A stretch of DNA of 62,207 nt from a virus. Shown here one piece after another: positions 51,678 to 59,441 of this stretch. Position numbers and translations under genes: made by a program. The stretch covers positions 1 to 62,207 of the IMG/VR virus record IMGVR_UViG_3300033141_002292; one strand, given 5' to 3'. Position 1 is the first letter of the stretch, and every line of letters starts with the position of its first letter. The notes under the pieces were generated by a model. The model had not been told where the DNA came from. It ran no database searches and saw only the letters and a program-made list of their open reading frames with translations.

Positions 51678-52191
51678 TGAATGGATCTGCCGGGTGCATC
51701 GCGAACACCTACTCACGGACCTCGGGCACTATCAAAGGCCGTCGCTTCCGGTGATGCCAGGTGCATTCGATGGGATGAGCGAAGAACACATCATCGGGCT
51801 CCTCAATTCGGCAGCGAGAAACGCGGAACAGAGGCAACGTGATAAGGACCTGCTCACATGGTTCGGAGCTTGGCGAAATGACGTGATGAAGCATGAAGCG
51901 CTCTGTGAAGGGAATATCCTTTTTTTGCTCCGGGCCGCTGGGCGATTTGTATCGATCGGCGACGATGAAACCGCCTGTAAACTGATGGCCTACGCCGGTG
52001 AGCAGTATGGATTTCACATCACCGAGGCCGACATGACAGAGGACGATCGTTCCGAGATCGCCCGAAGGTATTCCCGGTGTCGAGGAGCGATGTCGGACAA
52101 GCTTCTCGGTGGCAAGAAACCGACAAAAGCTGAAACCGAAAAGCCACCGGCACCGATTGGTTTGAGCGATATATTTAAGATGCACGAGTAG
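51637..52191 (+). CDS. Hypothetical replication-associated protein
   Basis: 184 aa, helical. Overlaps the initiator by 41 nt. Not recognised; position suggests a helicase-loader partner. Confidence 0.55.
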   Translation: MTIIDLKKSLKSSDEWICRVHREHLLTDLGHYQRPSLPVMPGAFDGMSEEHIIGLLNSAARNAEQRQRDKDLLTWFGAWRNDVMKHEALCEGNILFLLRAAGRFVSIGDDETACKLMAYAGEQYGFHITEADMTEDDRSEIARRYSRCRGAMSDKLLGGKKPTKAETEKPPAPIGLSDIFKMHE

Positions 52192-52197
52192 AGAGGT

Positions 52198-52530
52198 ATG
52201 ATGAAAAACGATAGATTCACAATTCGAGACGTCCGAAGGAAGATCGCGGCCGGAGAGCGACGAGCCCGATACGTCGAAAGCCAATTCGGGCAAGGTGCGC
52301 CGTCATCTGAAACCTATGCACGCGAGGAGCTTCTCTTCATCGAGGCGGCGATCCTCACGCTGAAATACTACGAGCTCTCGCTTAGCCCGGAGACGTCGAT
52401 CCCTCTCGCCCTCCGAGAACTCTTGGAGGAGATGGACAGGGTTGACATGCCAGGGCAGAATCCGGCGCATGACAAGCTTCAGAGGGCGTATATCAAGGCC
52501 CGGAGAATCCTCCGGGAATGGAGCGAATAA
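52198..52530 (+). CDS. Hypothetical helical protein
   Basis: 110 aa, basic N-terminus and helical body; not recognised. Start at ATG 52198 or the adjacent ATG 52201. Confidence 0.5.
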   Translation: MMKNDRFTIRDVRRKIAAGERRARYVESQFGQGAPSSETYAREELLFIEAAILTLKYYELSLSPETSIPLALRELLEEMDRVDMPGQNPAHDKLQRAYIKARRILREWSE

Positions 52531-52787
52531 TGGGCAGCAAAAGCAGAATGAACAGTCGGCGACGAAGCTATCGAAATCAGCAGATGGAGCGCCTAAGAGA
52601 TAACCTTGCCGAGTCATGGTGGATCATCGGTGCCATGCTTCAGCAGGCCGGAGGAAAGGCGGTGCTTGATCCGAAAGCGTTCGATTTGAAGGACGGGGAG
52701 CCCGAGATTAAAAGCCGAATCGAGGCCGACGGAATCATTCATTTAAGCTTGATAGGGTCCGCGTCAACGCGTACAATTGAGGAGTAA
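52530..52787 (+). CDS. Small hypothetical protein with internal promoter
   Basis: 85 aa with a very basic N-terminus (RMNSRRRSYRNQQMERLRDN). TAATG start. The O6 promoter and operator lie within its last codons. Confidence 0.5.
   Translation: MGSKSRMNSRRRSYRNQQMERLRDNLAESWWIIGAMLQQAGGKAVLDPKAFDLKDGEPEIKSRIEADGIIHLSLIGSASTRTIEE
52749..52777 (+). promoter_or_regulatory. Rightward promoter with operator (O6)
   Basis: TTGATA (52749-52754), 17-bp spacer, TACAAT (52772-52777), the best sigma70 match of the set. Operator at 52758-52773 differs from the palindrome at one position. Drives the recombination genes. Confidence 0.8.
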
Positions 52788-52814
52788 GGGAAAGGCAAGG
52801 AAAGGAAAGAGTCG

Positions 52815-53591
52815 ATGAATTTCGAGGAATATCGAAAGATTAATGCGATGAACTGGAGTTCGCTGAAAGATATGAATGTTTCAGCGCGACTCTATAAATG
52901 GCGGATCGATCACCCGAGACCTGAAACGCCGGCTCTGTCGATGGGCTCGGCGCTTCACACCGCGATTCTCGAGCCCGAAGAGTTTCTTCAGCGATACGTC
53001 ACCAGGCCGGCCGGCTTGGACTTCCGGACGAAGGCCGGCAAGGAATGGAAGGCCAGCGTTAGGGCCGACCAGGCCATTCTTACGGCCGATCAGGTTGATA
53101 CGATCTGGCAGTATGTCAAGGCGGTTTCGGAGCACGAGGAGGCATCCAGGCTGCTCGAGGGAACGCGGCGAGAGGAGACGGTCGCATGGACCATCGACAG
53201 CTTGGCTTGTAAAGGGCGAGTCGATGCAATCGGGCCGGACAAGATCATTGATCTCAAGTCGACGAGATCGCTCGAATGGTTCATGCGGGACGCCGTAAAG
53301 ATGCTTTATCATGGTCAATTGGCCTGGTATCGAGACGGGTGCTTTTTTTCAAAGCTGATACCAGAAGACTCTGAGGTTTATATCATCGCGACGGAGACGG
53401 CTGAGCCCTACGACGTCGGTGTTTTTCGGCTCGGACCGAGCGTGCTTAGGACGGGGCGAGAACTCTACACATCGCTCCTCGGCTATTGGCGCGAGTGCGA
53501 GCGATCAAATATTTGGCTCGGGCAGTACGCAGGGATTCAACCTTACGAGCTTCCACCATGGGCCGAGACCGGCGACGAGGAGGGATTCTAA
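52815..53591 (+). CDS. RecE-like PD-(D/E)XK exonuclease
   Basis: 258 aa. Early helical part with SWSSLK-type NWSSLKDM and LSMGSALHTAILEPEEF, then the nuclease core CKGRVDAIGPDKIIDLKST (D...DxK) and a QLAWYRDG helix. This is the layout of the phage PD-(D/E)XK exonuclease family (DUF3799, RecE-type). It resects DNA ends for the adjacent annealing protein. Leader AAAGGCAAGGAAAGGAAAG before ATG. Confidence 0.8.
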   Translation: MNFEEYRKINAMNWSSLKDMNVSARLYKWRIDHPRPETPALSMGSALHTAILEPEEFLQRYVTRPAGLDFRTKAGKEWKASVRADQAILTADQVDTIWQYVKAVSEHEEASRLLEGTRREETVAWTIDSLACKGRVDAIGPDKIIDLKSTRSLEWFMRDAVKMLYHGQLAWYRDGCFFSKLIPEDSEVYIIATETAEPYDVGVFRLGPSVLRTGRELYTSLLGYWRECERSNIWLGQYAGIQPYELPPWAETGDEEGF

Positions 53592-54382
53592 TGAGCGACG
53601 ATCACAAAACGATTACTGTTATCGAGACCGAGAACCACGAGATCATGCATCCCATGGTCGCTGCGGCGATGGCGCAAGCGCCGACCCCTGAGACGCTCCG
53701 AGAGCTCTTGAGAGTGCAGAGAGAATGGGAAGAGGGCGAGGCAAAAAAGGCCTACACAAGGGCTCTTGTTGGCCTTCATCGAGACCTGCCGGCGAGCATC
53801 GGGCGAGACAAATCAGTTGATTTCAAAAATACTCACTACAAATATTCTTCCCTGGCGAACGTCACGAATCAGGTCACCAGCATTCTGTCAGCTCATGGAT
53901 TTTCAAAATCTTGGGACCCGAGCACCTCGCAACATTCGGTTACGGTGACTTGTCGCCTCACCCATCAAGAGGGCCATAGCGAGTCGTGCACAATCTCATC
54001 GCCACCTGACAACAGCGGATCAAAGGGACCTTCGCAGGCAGTCGCGAGCACCATCACGCTGCTTCAGCGATACACGTTGCTCTCTATATTAGGCATCGCA
54101 ACCGCTGACATGGAGGAACCTCACGGACCGCGACCGACCAATAACCCAGGAGGGATCGACTCGGTTTTGAACTTGAAGGCAGCGGCTCACATTAGGGCGA
54201 AGCTCGGCGGGATTCACGACGCCGAGGAGCACGTAGGAAGCCCGGTGGAGAAGTGGACAGCGAACGACCTGGACTCCCTGAGAGAGTGGCTGAGGGCGAA
54301 GCTCTCCCCGAAGCCAGTGATCAGCGACCAAGAAGAACTTGAGCAGGAGATGGCGGAAGATGAGAAGGAGTTGTCCGAATGA
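53591..54382 (+). CDS. Erf-family single-strand annealing protein
   Basis: 263 aa. The ERF core is clear: helical start, KKAYTRALVGLHRDLP, YKYSSLANVTNQVTSILSAHGF-SKSW, VTVTCRLTHQEGH and PSQAVASTITLLQRYTLLSILGI. It anneals complementary strands in phage recombination together with the upstream exonuclease (TAATG overlap). Acidic C-terminal tail as in SSB partners. Confidence 0.85.
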   Translation: MSDDHKTITVIETENHEIMHPMVAAAMAQAPTPETLRELLRVQREWEEGEAKKAYTRALVGLHRDLPASIGRDKSVDFKNTHYKYSSLANVTNQVTSILSAHGFSKSWDPSTSQHSVTVTCRLTHQEGHSESCTISSPPDNSGSKGPSQAVASTITLLQRYTLLSILGIATADMEEPHGPRPTNNPGGIDSVLNLKAAAHIRAKLGGIHDAEEHVGSPVEKWTANDLDSLREWLRAKLSPKPVISDQEELEQEMAEDEKELSE

Positions 54383-54630
54383 AAACATACACAATCTACG
54401 GGAAAGTAACCGGTTTGAGATATCTTGGAGAGGTGCAGGCTTCTTCTCTTCGAGACGCAGAGGATAAAGCCATTTCGGCCTTTGCTGAAAATATGGTCAT
54501 TCAACTCTGTCATCAATGCGCGAGAGAATTTGATCCTGATGAGGTCTCAGGGTTCATGATTGAGGCTAACGAAGGCTCGGATCGTCTCGATTTCGATGGG
54601 GTTTATCACGAGAAGGCGGCCGAAGAATAG
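54379..54630 (+). CDS. Small hypothetical protein
   Basis: 83 aa, alpha/beta with a single CHQC. ATGA overlap with Erf. Unknown. Confidence 0.5.
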   Translation: MKTYTIYGKVTGLRYLGEVQASSLRDAEDKAISAFAENMVIQLCHQCAREFDPDEVSGFMIEANEGSDRLDFDGVYHEKAAEE

Positions 54631-54645
54631 GCCAAGGAGGCGACG

Positions 54646-54785
54646 ATGCGGGATGTATTACTTGCGGATATATAACCGACAGCCTATGCGGGCCGATGTG
54701 TCCAGACTGCGACGATCCGCTGACACAAGGGTTCGATACAAAGGTGTTCGGCATGGATGGCGGCTTGGAATGTCAGCCCGATTGA
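54646..54785 (+). pseudogene. Broken small zinc-ribbon gene (one-base frame break after the start)
   Basis: AAGGAGG (54634-54640) is followed by ATG 54646, but that frame stops after 9 codons. The -1 frame from about 54648 reads a clean zinc-ribbon protein, with CITCGYITD, CGPMCPDCDDP and a stop at 54783-54785, and has no start codon of its own. A missing base just after the ATG, a real frameshift or an assembly error would explain this. Confidence 0.5.
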
Positions 54786-54835
54786 CTACGTTTCAAGGTG
54801 GCTGGCGAAGCGGTTTAAAGCGGAGGAAAAAACGA

Positions 54836-55819
54836 ATGAATGACGGATCAAAGGCGATCAGCTTGATAGATAACGCCAGCCAAGCCCTGGCCGAGGCGAC
54901 CACGTTTCAAGAGGTCACTCACCTGATCGGGATGGCTGCGGCGGCGAAGGTCTATGCAAAACAGGTGAAATCATCTCAGGGCGTGATCGATCAGGCGACT
55001 GAGCTCAAAATACGTGGTGAACGTCGACTTGGCGAAATGTTGGGGGCGACCGAGCTTTCAAAAGGTGCCCTGAAAAAGGGCCAAAATCCCGCGATTCAAG
55101 CTGAGAACCCCGGGGTTAGGCTCGTTGACATTGGGATATCAAAAAAGGAAAGCTCGCAGGCTCAACGGCTTGCCTCGATTCCTTCCGAGGCATTCGAGGA
55201 GATCATTGCTACGGCCAAGGCTGGAGCGTTGAGCACGGCCAGGGTTCTAAAGGCCCACGAGGGCGTCGGTGATCGTCGCAAGGATGGGATCGACTTCTAT
55301 CCTACCCCGGAATGGTGCGTGCAACGCATGCTCGAGGCCTGCGGCGTAACAGGCGGTCTATGGCTGGAACCGGCTGTAGGGGACGGCTCGATAGTACGAG
55401 CGGTCAGCAAAGTCAGAGACGATGTCAGTTGGACTACGGTCGACATCAGGCCGGAATGCAAGGCCGACAAAACCGGTGATTTTCTTCATATGGGCTTCGG
55501 TGAGCGGTTCAACGCGATCATAACGAATCCCCCATATTCGCAGGCGTTGGAATTCGTCAAAATGGCTGTGACGAGGGCTGATGTCGTGGTCATGCTGTTG
55601 CGCCTTAATTGGCTCGCAAGCGCCGAGAGGTGCTCGTGGTTGCGCGCAAATATGCCCTCTGAGGTTTACGTGCTTCCGGACCGACCGAGCTTCGACGGTG
55701 AGAACACTGACGCCACCGATTACGCGTGGTTTGCGTGGCGCCGTGGGAGCCGAGAGCAGCATGCTAGGCTGATGATTCTCGAGACGACGCCGCTGAAAGA
55801 TCGAAGAGGCGGCCAATGA
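54836..55819 (+). CDS. DNA adenine-N6 methyltransferase
   Basis: 327 aa. A helical N-terminal part (about 1-130, including KIRGERRLGEML) precedes a Rossmann-type methyltransferase: YPTPEWCVQRML, LEPAVGDGS (SAM site) and TNPPY at 230-234 (catalytic). ATG 54836 follows CGGAGG; upstream in-frame codons are improbably basic and lie over the broken zinc gene. It is the second NPPY methyltransferase in the genome. Confidence 0.8.
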   Translation: MNDGSKAISLIDNASQALAEATTFQEVTHLIGMAAAAKVYAKQVKSSQGVIDQATELKIRGERRLGEMLGATELSKGALKKGQNPAIQAENPGVRLVDIGISKKESSQAQRLASIPSEAFEEIIATAKAGALSTARVLKAHEGVGDRRKDGIDFYPTPEWCVQRMLEACGVTGGLWLEPAVGDGSIVRAVSKVRDDVSWTTVDIRPECKADKTGDFLHMGFGERFNAIITNPPYSQALEFVKMAVTRADVVVMLLRLNWLASAERCSWLRANMPSEVYVLPDRPSFDGENTDATDYAWFAWRRGSREQHARLMILETTPLKDRRGGQ

Positions 55820-56067
55820 GACCCGCAAGATTAAAGGGAGAGTGGGTGATGCCTGTTGCTCCGGTGTGCAAACAATGCGGAACATCGATTGAGGCAGTAG
55901 CCTACATTGATGTATCCGAAGTATATTTTTTTTGGGATGAATGGTGTTCAAATTGCAATGAAACTTTTGATTCGGATTCCCGTTCTGATGACTGGGGTGA
56001 TTGGCCATTTGATGTTGATCTTGTTTCCACTGAAGATATTGAAGCTGCTGGGTTTAGGGTTGAGTGA
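55816..56067 (+). CDS. Small zinc-binding protein
   Basis: 83 aa with CKQC and CSNC knuckles and an acidic end. ATGA overlap with the methyltransferase; stop overlaps the next start. Confidence 0.55.
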   Translation: MRPARLKGEWVMPVAPVCKQCGTSIEAVAYIDVSEVYFFWDEWCSNCNETFDSDSRSDDWGDWPFDVDLVSTEDIEAAGFRVE

Positions 56068-56627
56068 TGTTTCATCCAGATAAAATCATAATTTTCTGCG
56101 TCTTCCTTTTGGCTATTTTCGTCACCTGGACTCTGTCGGTGCGAGCGTGCGAGAGCATAGCCTACGGCGATACACCGCTGATTTCGAGGGTGATGACGGC
56201 GATCTCAGCCCTTCGTCCGACGCTATCAGATGGCCGAGTCGGTGATCTCGCCACGGTCTTCGTCGATGCCGGTCAAGAGACCGAGATCGATCCACTGCTT
56301 CTCGTGGCACTCGCTCGGCGCGAAAGCGGTCTGAGGCCATCGGCCCGTGGCAACCTCGGAGAGATCGGGCTTCTGCAAGTCCATGGCGTCGGCCTGAAGC
56401 ATCGTCCAGAGGTCTGCGCGAGGTCTCTCACGACGGCTGATTGTCAGGTTAGAACCGGCGCGGCGTTCCTTCAATGGGTGCGTGCGAGTTGTCCGGGCTC
56501 AACATGGCGATGGGTCTGTTCCTATGCACGAAGCCATTGCTGCTCTGAAGAGGTGGCGCGGAACGACATCGGGACGAGGCGAGCTCACCGGTACCATCAG
56601 GAGATCGGAGGAAGAGAATGGGACTGA
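56067..56627 (+). CDS. Signal-anchored lytic transglycosylase (SLT-like)
   Basis: 186 aa. An N-terminal hydrophobic segment (about 7-24, IIIFCVFLLAIFVTWTLSV) acts as a signal peptide or anchor. The rest is a transglycosylase domain with LLVALARRESGLRPSARG (catalytic Glu 86) then EIGLLQVHG. It cleaves peptidoglycan glycan strands. It may be the phage endolysin, exported by the host Sec system, but it lies in the early-type operon far from the holin-like gene. Confidence 0.7.
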   Translation: MFHPDKIIIFCVFLLAIFVTWTLSVRACESIAYGDTPLISRVMTAISALRPTLSDGRVGDLATVFVDAGQETEIDPLLLVALARRESGLRPSARGNLGEIGLLQVHGVGLKHRPEVCARSLTTADCQVRTGAAFLQWVRASCPGSTWRWVCSYARSHCCSEEVARNDIGTRRAHRYHQEIGGREWD

Positions 56628-57160
56628 TATATCTGGCATCGCCGTATACACATGACAACGACAGAGTCGTTGAGGCTCGAGTCAAACTAGCGACGAAAGT
56701 GGCGGGAGAGTTGCTCAAGAGAGGGCACGTTGTTTTCTCGCCTATCACCCACTTTCATCCGATTGCAAAGGTTTGCGGTCTGCCGACTGACTGGGCGTTC
56801 TGGAAGAATATCGATGAGGTTTACATCAAGCTCTCTGACTATCTCTATGTGCTCATGCAAGACGGGTGGGAAGAGTCAGTTGGGGTTCAGGCTGAGATTG
56901 AAATCGCAAGAGAGCTTGGCAAGACAATCCGATACATCAACAAGGAGCGAGGCAACGAATATCGCCCGATAGGGCAGCTTGCAACCGTCGATGAAATCAT
57001 AATGTTGGAGAAGATCAAGGACCTCGTCGGCACGCAGCACACCGGCGAAGACCCCGTCAAAGCCGTTGGTCGTCTGATTGCCGAAGTTGCAAAGCTTCGT
57101 CTCGCACTGATCGATCTTGGTAAAGCCGTCGATTATTCGGACAAGGACATCCCATGGTGA
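56618..57160 (+). CDS. DUF1937 / nucleoside deoxyribosyltransferase-like protein
   Basis: 180 aa. Starts LIYLASPYTHDN, with VFSPITHFHPIA, DWAFWKNIDEVYIKLSDYLYVLMQDGWEESVGVQAEIEIA, the family pattern of DUF1937, related to nucleoside 2-deoxyribosyltransferases. May modify or salvage nucleotides. Followed by a helical extension. Confidence 0.75.
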   Translation: MGLIYLASPYTHDNDRVVEARVKLATKVAGELLKRGHVVFSPITHFHPIAKVCGLPTDWAFWKNIDEVYIKLSDYLYVLMQDGWEESVGVQAEIEIARELGKTIRYINKERGNEYRPIGQLATVDEIIMLEKIKDLVGTQHTGEDPVKAVGRLIAEVAKLRLALIDLGKAVDYSDKDIPW

Positions 57161-57342
57161 TATCCGAGGCGATGATGACGGAGAAATGCGGGATCTGCGG
57201 CGAAGTACATGAGCGCGGACTGAGACATTGTTTGGTGTGCGAAGACCTCGTAAGGGAAGAAGACATCGTGAGGCTTTATTGCAAGCGATGCGACGCTAAG
57301 CGAGTCAGAAGGCACTCATTTGATCGATGGTGGAGTTCATGA
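57154..57342 (+). CDS. Small zinc-finger protein
   Basis: 62 aa with CGIC, CLVC and CKRC knuckles. Overlaps both neighbours. Confidence 0.55.
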   Translation: MVISEAMMTEKCGICGEVHERGLRHCLVCEDLVREEDIVRLYCKRCDAKRVRRHSFDRWWSS

Positions 57343-57530
57343 TGGTAGTGCTGACTGTCGACGAGCGAGAGGCCTTTGAGGAGCGCGCGGCCATTATGGA
57401 GCATCATGGGGATTTGGACCGCAAGGAAGCTGAAAGGAAAGCCCTCGAGGACATCTTAAGGATTCGGGAAAGGAAAGAAAATGAACGTAAAAATCATCAT
57501 CAGCGGTTTTCTCAGCGGCTGGTTTTTTAA
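57339..57530 (+). CDS. Small charged helical protein
   Basis: 63 aa, highly charged helix. ATG 57339 or 57342. Its end contains the GGAAAGGAAAG leader of the next gene. Confidence 0.45.
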   Translation: MMVVLTVDEREAFEERAAIMEHHGDLDRKEAERKALEDILRIRERKENERKNHHQRFSQRLVF

Positions 57531-57672
57531 AATTGATCATGAAGAGTTCCAATCGATCATAGGCGATGGATATGAGTGGGCAGGGCCGTATGAGAGTCGT
57601 TGGGAGGCCGAGATTGTAGCCAAATCAGAGGCCTTAGAGATGATCGCCTCTGTGGAGGTAATAGATGAGTGA
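57481..57672 (+). CDS. Small hypothetical protein
   Basis: 63 aa with a hydrophobic N-terminal strand and aromatic residues; not recognised. GGAAAGGAAAGAAA before ATG. Confidence 0.5.
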   Translation: MNVKIIISGFLSGWFFKIDHEEFQSIIGDGYEWAGPYESRWEAEIVAKSEALEMIASVEVIDE

Positions 57673-58120
57673 TTCAACAGTGATCACATTTGAGGTTCCA
57701 GGGCCGGCCGTTGGAAAAAAGCTCAAGGCGTTTATCATCGGAAAGTACGCCAAGATCATCAACGAGCCGAAGAAAACCAAGCCCTACATGGACCTCGTTC
57801 GGACTATTGCCAAGCTCAACGCACCTCTGGAGCCGTGGCTTGGAGCGGTGGCGATAAGTATTGAATATATCATCGAGCCAACCAAGGGATGGAAGGCCGA
57901 GAAGAAGGCTCTCGCCCTATCCGGAAAGCTCTATGCGACGGTCAAGCCCGATGGGGACAACGTCTCTAAATCCGTCTGCGATGCCCTGTCTCAGGTGATT
58001 TACAAGGACGACTGTCAGATCGTGCAATACGTCATCACGAAGCGCTACGGAGCGGTGGCGAAGACCGTGGTCACCATCGAAGCGCTCGAGCATATCCCGA
58101 CGCAGCAGAAATTGATTTGA
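57665..58120 (+). CDS. rusA: RusA-like Holliday junction resolvase
   Basis: 151 aa. Family motifs: VPGPAVGKKLK near the start, KPDGDNVSKSVCDALSQVIYKDDCQIV with the catalytic Asp cluster. It cuts four-way DNA junctions made by Erf-type recombination or replication before packaging. Coupled to the gene before it by an 8-nt overlap. Confidence 0.85.
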   Translation: MSDSTVITFEVPGPAVGKKLKAFIIGKYAKIINEPKKTKPYMDLVRTIAKLNAPLEPWLGAVAISIEYIIEPTKGWKAEKKALALSGKLYATVKPDGDNVSKSVCDALSQVIYKDDCQIVQYVITKRYGAVAKTVVTIEALEHIPTQQKLI

Positions 58121-58136
58121 AAGGAAAGAAAGAGCC

Positions 58137-58328
58137 ATGATGAAAGAAAAGCAGATCGATATTTGCATCGAAGAGGCCGAGCGATTCATCAAGCGTGCGA
58201 ACGATTTGAAGCGACGTTTGAAAAATGATGACTATGCGTTTCTTGGGTCGGCAGAAGGCGGAGCCCTCAAACGGGCATCGATGGACCTCACCCGTGAGCT
58301 CGCGACGATGAGGAGCACGAAGAGATGA
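58137..58328 (+). CDS. Small hypothetical helical protein
   Basis: 63 aa, basic and helical. GAAAGGAAAGAAAG before ATG 58137 (58140 also possible). Confidence 0.5.
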   Translation: MMKEKQIDICIEEAERFIKRANDLKRRLKNDDYAFLGSAEGGALKRASMDLTRELATMRSTKR

Positions 58329-58522
58329 AAGTCAAAGGAAAGTGGGGCGCTCAATGCAGCGTCGAAGGGTGTCAGAAGAAGGTTGGATACCGCTGTGACT
58401 ACAAGGCGGAGGACAGCGAGATCATCGAGGTGTGCGACCAGATGATGTGCTCGAAACACGCGAAGCTCGTCCGGTTCAACGTGCACTATTGCCCGGAGCA
58501 TGCCGAGGGAGAAACACGATGA
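58325..58522 (+). CDS. Small zinc-binding protein
   Basis: 65 aa with spaced Cys/His (C-VEGC, CDQMMC, HYCPEH). ATGA overlap. Confidence 0.55.
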   Translation: MKVKGKWGAQCSVEGCQKKVGYRCDYKAEDSEIIEVCDQMMCSKHAKLVRFNVHYCPEHAEGETR

Positions 58523-58701
58523 CAAAGGGCGTAAAACGGATTCCGAGTTCATACAGGAAAGACGATGAGTCGATGGGCGATCGGGCCTTCCTGAGGCTCC
58601 TCACGGAGCGGATGAAAGAGCACGGCATACCGACCGGGAGCTGGAAGAACGAGATCAACTGTGATGCTCGGCGTTACGAGATCGAGAAGGGGGAGTTGTG
58701 A
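58519..58701 (+). CDS. Small hypothetical protein
   Basis: 60 aa, charged; ATG 58519 overlaps the previous stop. Unknown. Confidence 0.45.
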   Translation: MTKGVKRIPSSYRKDDESMGDRAFLRLLTERMKEHGIPTGSWKNEINCDARRYEIEKGEL

Positions 58702-58979
58702 CCGGTTCGATTCGGAAAGCGTTGCTCATGCTGGCCGCTCGATGGTTCTTCGACCCCAAGGACCTTCGAGCACTATCAGACGATGATCTTGAGGCCGGAC
58801 TGAACCTATACCCGTCGATGCAAAAGGCGATCAATGAGACGTCAGAGGCCTTGGGGCTGATATTCGAGACAGAGCTTGAAGAACGGGTGGGCCGGGCGAT
58901 CTCGAAAATCCGGAGCGCGGAAGGGATCGACCCGGACCAGATTGACCAGATTTTGGGAGTGGAAAGGGTGGATTTATGA
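58698..58979 (+). CDS. Small hypothetical helical protein
   Basis: 93 aa, helical, GTG start overlapping the previous stop (GTGA) behind a GGGGGAG run. Unknown. Confidence 0.5.
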   Translation: MTGSIRKALLMLAARWFFDPKDLRALSDDDLEAGLNLYPSMQKAINETSEALGLIFETELEERVGRAISKIRSAEGIDPDQIDQILGVERVDL

Positions 58980-59395
58980 CTATTGACCCGAGAATGATCG
59001 TTTTCCATTATGCCGATGGGGAGGTTCTGTTTAGCTGCAAGCATTGTAGCCACGACATTATTTTTGCCAAGGCGGATGCAATGCATGTCAGTTATTCGGA
59101 AAAAGGCCCGCCACCTTGCCCGAAGTGCGACCCGGTAGACTTTGGGGAGTGGAGTGGGAGAAGGAGCAATATGACATGGATGACAGAGATAAGCGACGAA
59201 GGAGAGCGTGCTCTCCGGACGATTGAAGAAGCCTTGAGGCCATATATCAGAAAAATGAATGGCAAGGTTCGATCGATAACATTAGACGAACCAATCAGTT
59301 TTATCATTGTCGATCTTGAGCTTGAAATTCCACTACCGGATTGCTTGACTGGGCCTGACACAACACGCGCGAAGTCACGCGCGCCCGTCGAATAA
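58976..59395 (+). CDS. Hypothetical protein with zinc knuckles
   Basis: 139 aa; CKHC and CPKC near residues 20-50, then an alpha/beta half. Last gene of the early operon, ending just before the terminase promoter. Confidence 0.55.
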   Translation: MTIDPRMIVFHYADGEVLFSCKHCSHDIIFAKADAMHVSYSEKGPPPCPKCDPVDFGEWSGRRSNMTWMTEISDEGERALRTIEEALRPYIRKMNGKVRSITLDEPISFIIVDLELEIPLPDCLTGPDTTRAKSRAPVE

Positions 59396-59401
59396 ACTTT
59401 A

Positions 59402-59435
59402 TCCGTTTTGACGCGTAGTCCTCCTGTGATATCCT
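59402..59435 (+). promoter_or_regulatory. Terminase promoter with operator over the -35 (O7)
   Basis: TTGACG (59408-59413), 16-bp spacer, TATCCT (59430-59435) with an upstream TG, then 6 nt to ATG 59442. The 16-bp operator (13 of 16 matches) lies at 59402-59417 and covers the -35. This links the late operon to the same regulator. Confidence 0.65.
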
Positions 59436-59441
59436 TGGCTT

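Noticed and set aside
54560-54835. Upstream 92-codon extension of the second methyltransferase
   Set aside because: Very basic and unlike a natural protein; a proper CGGAGG box precedes ATG 54836.
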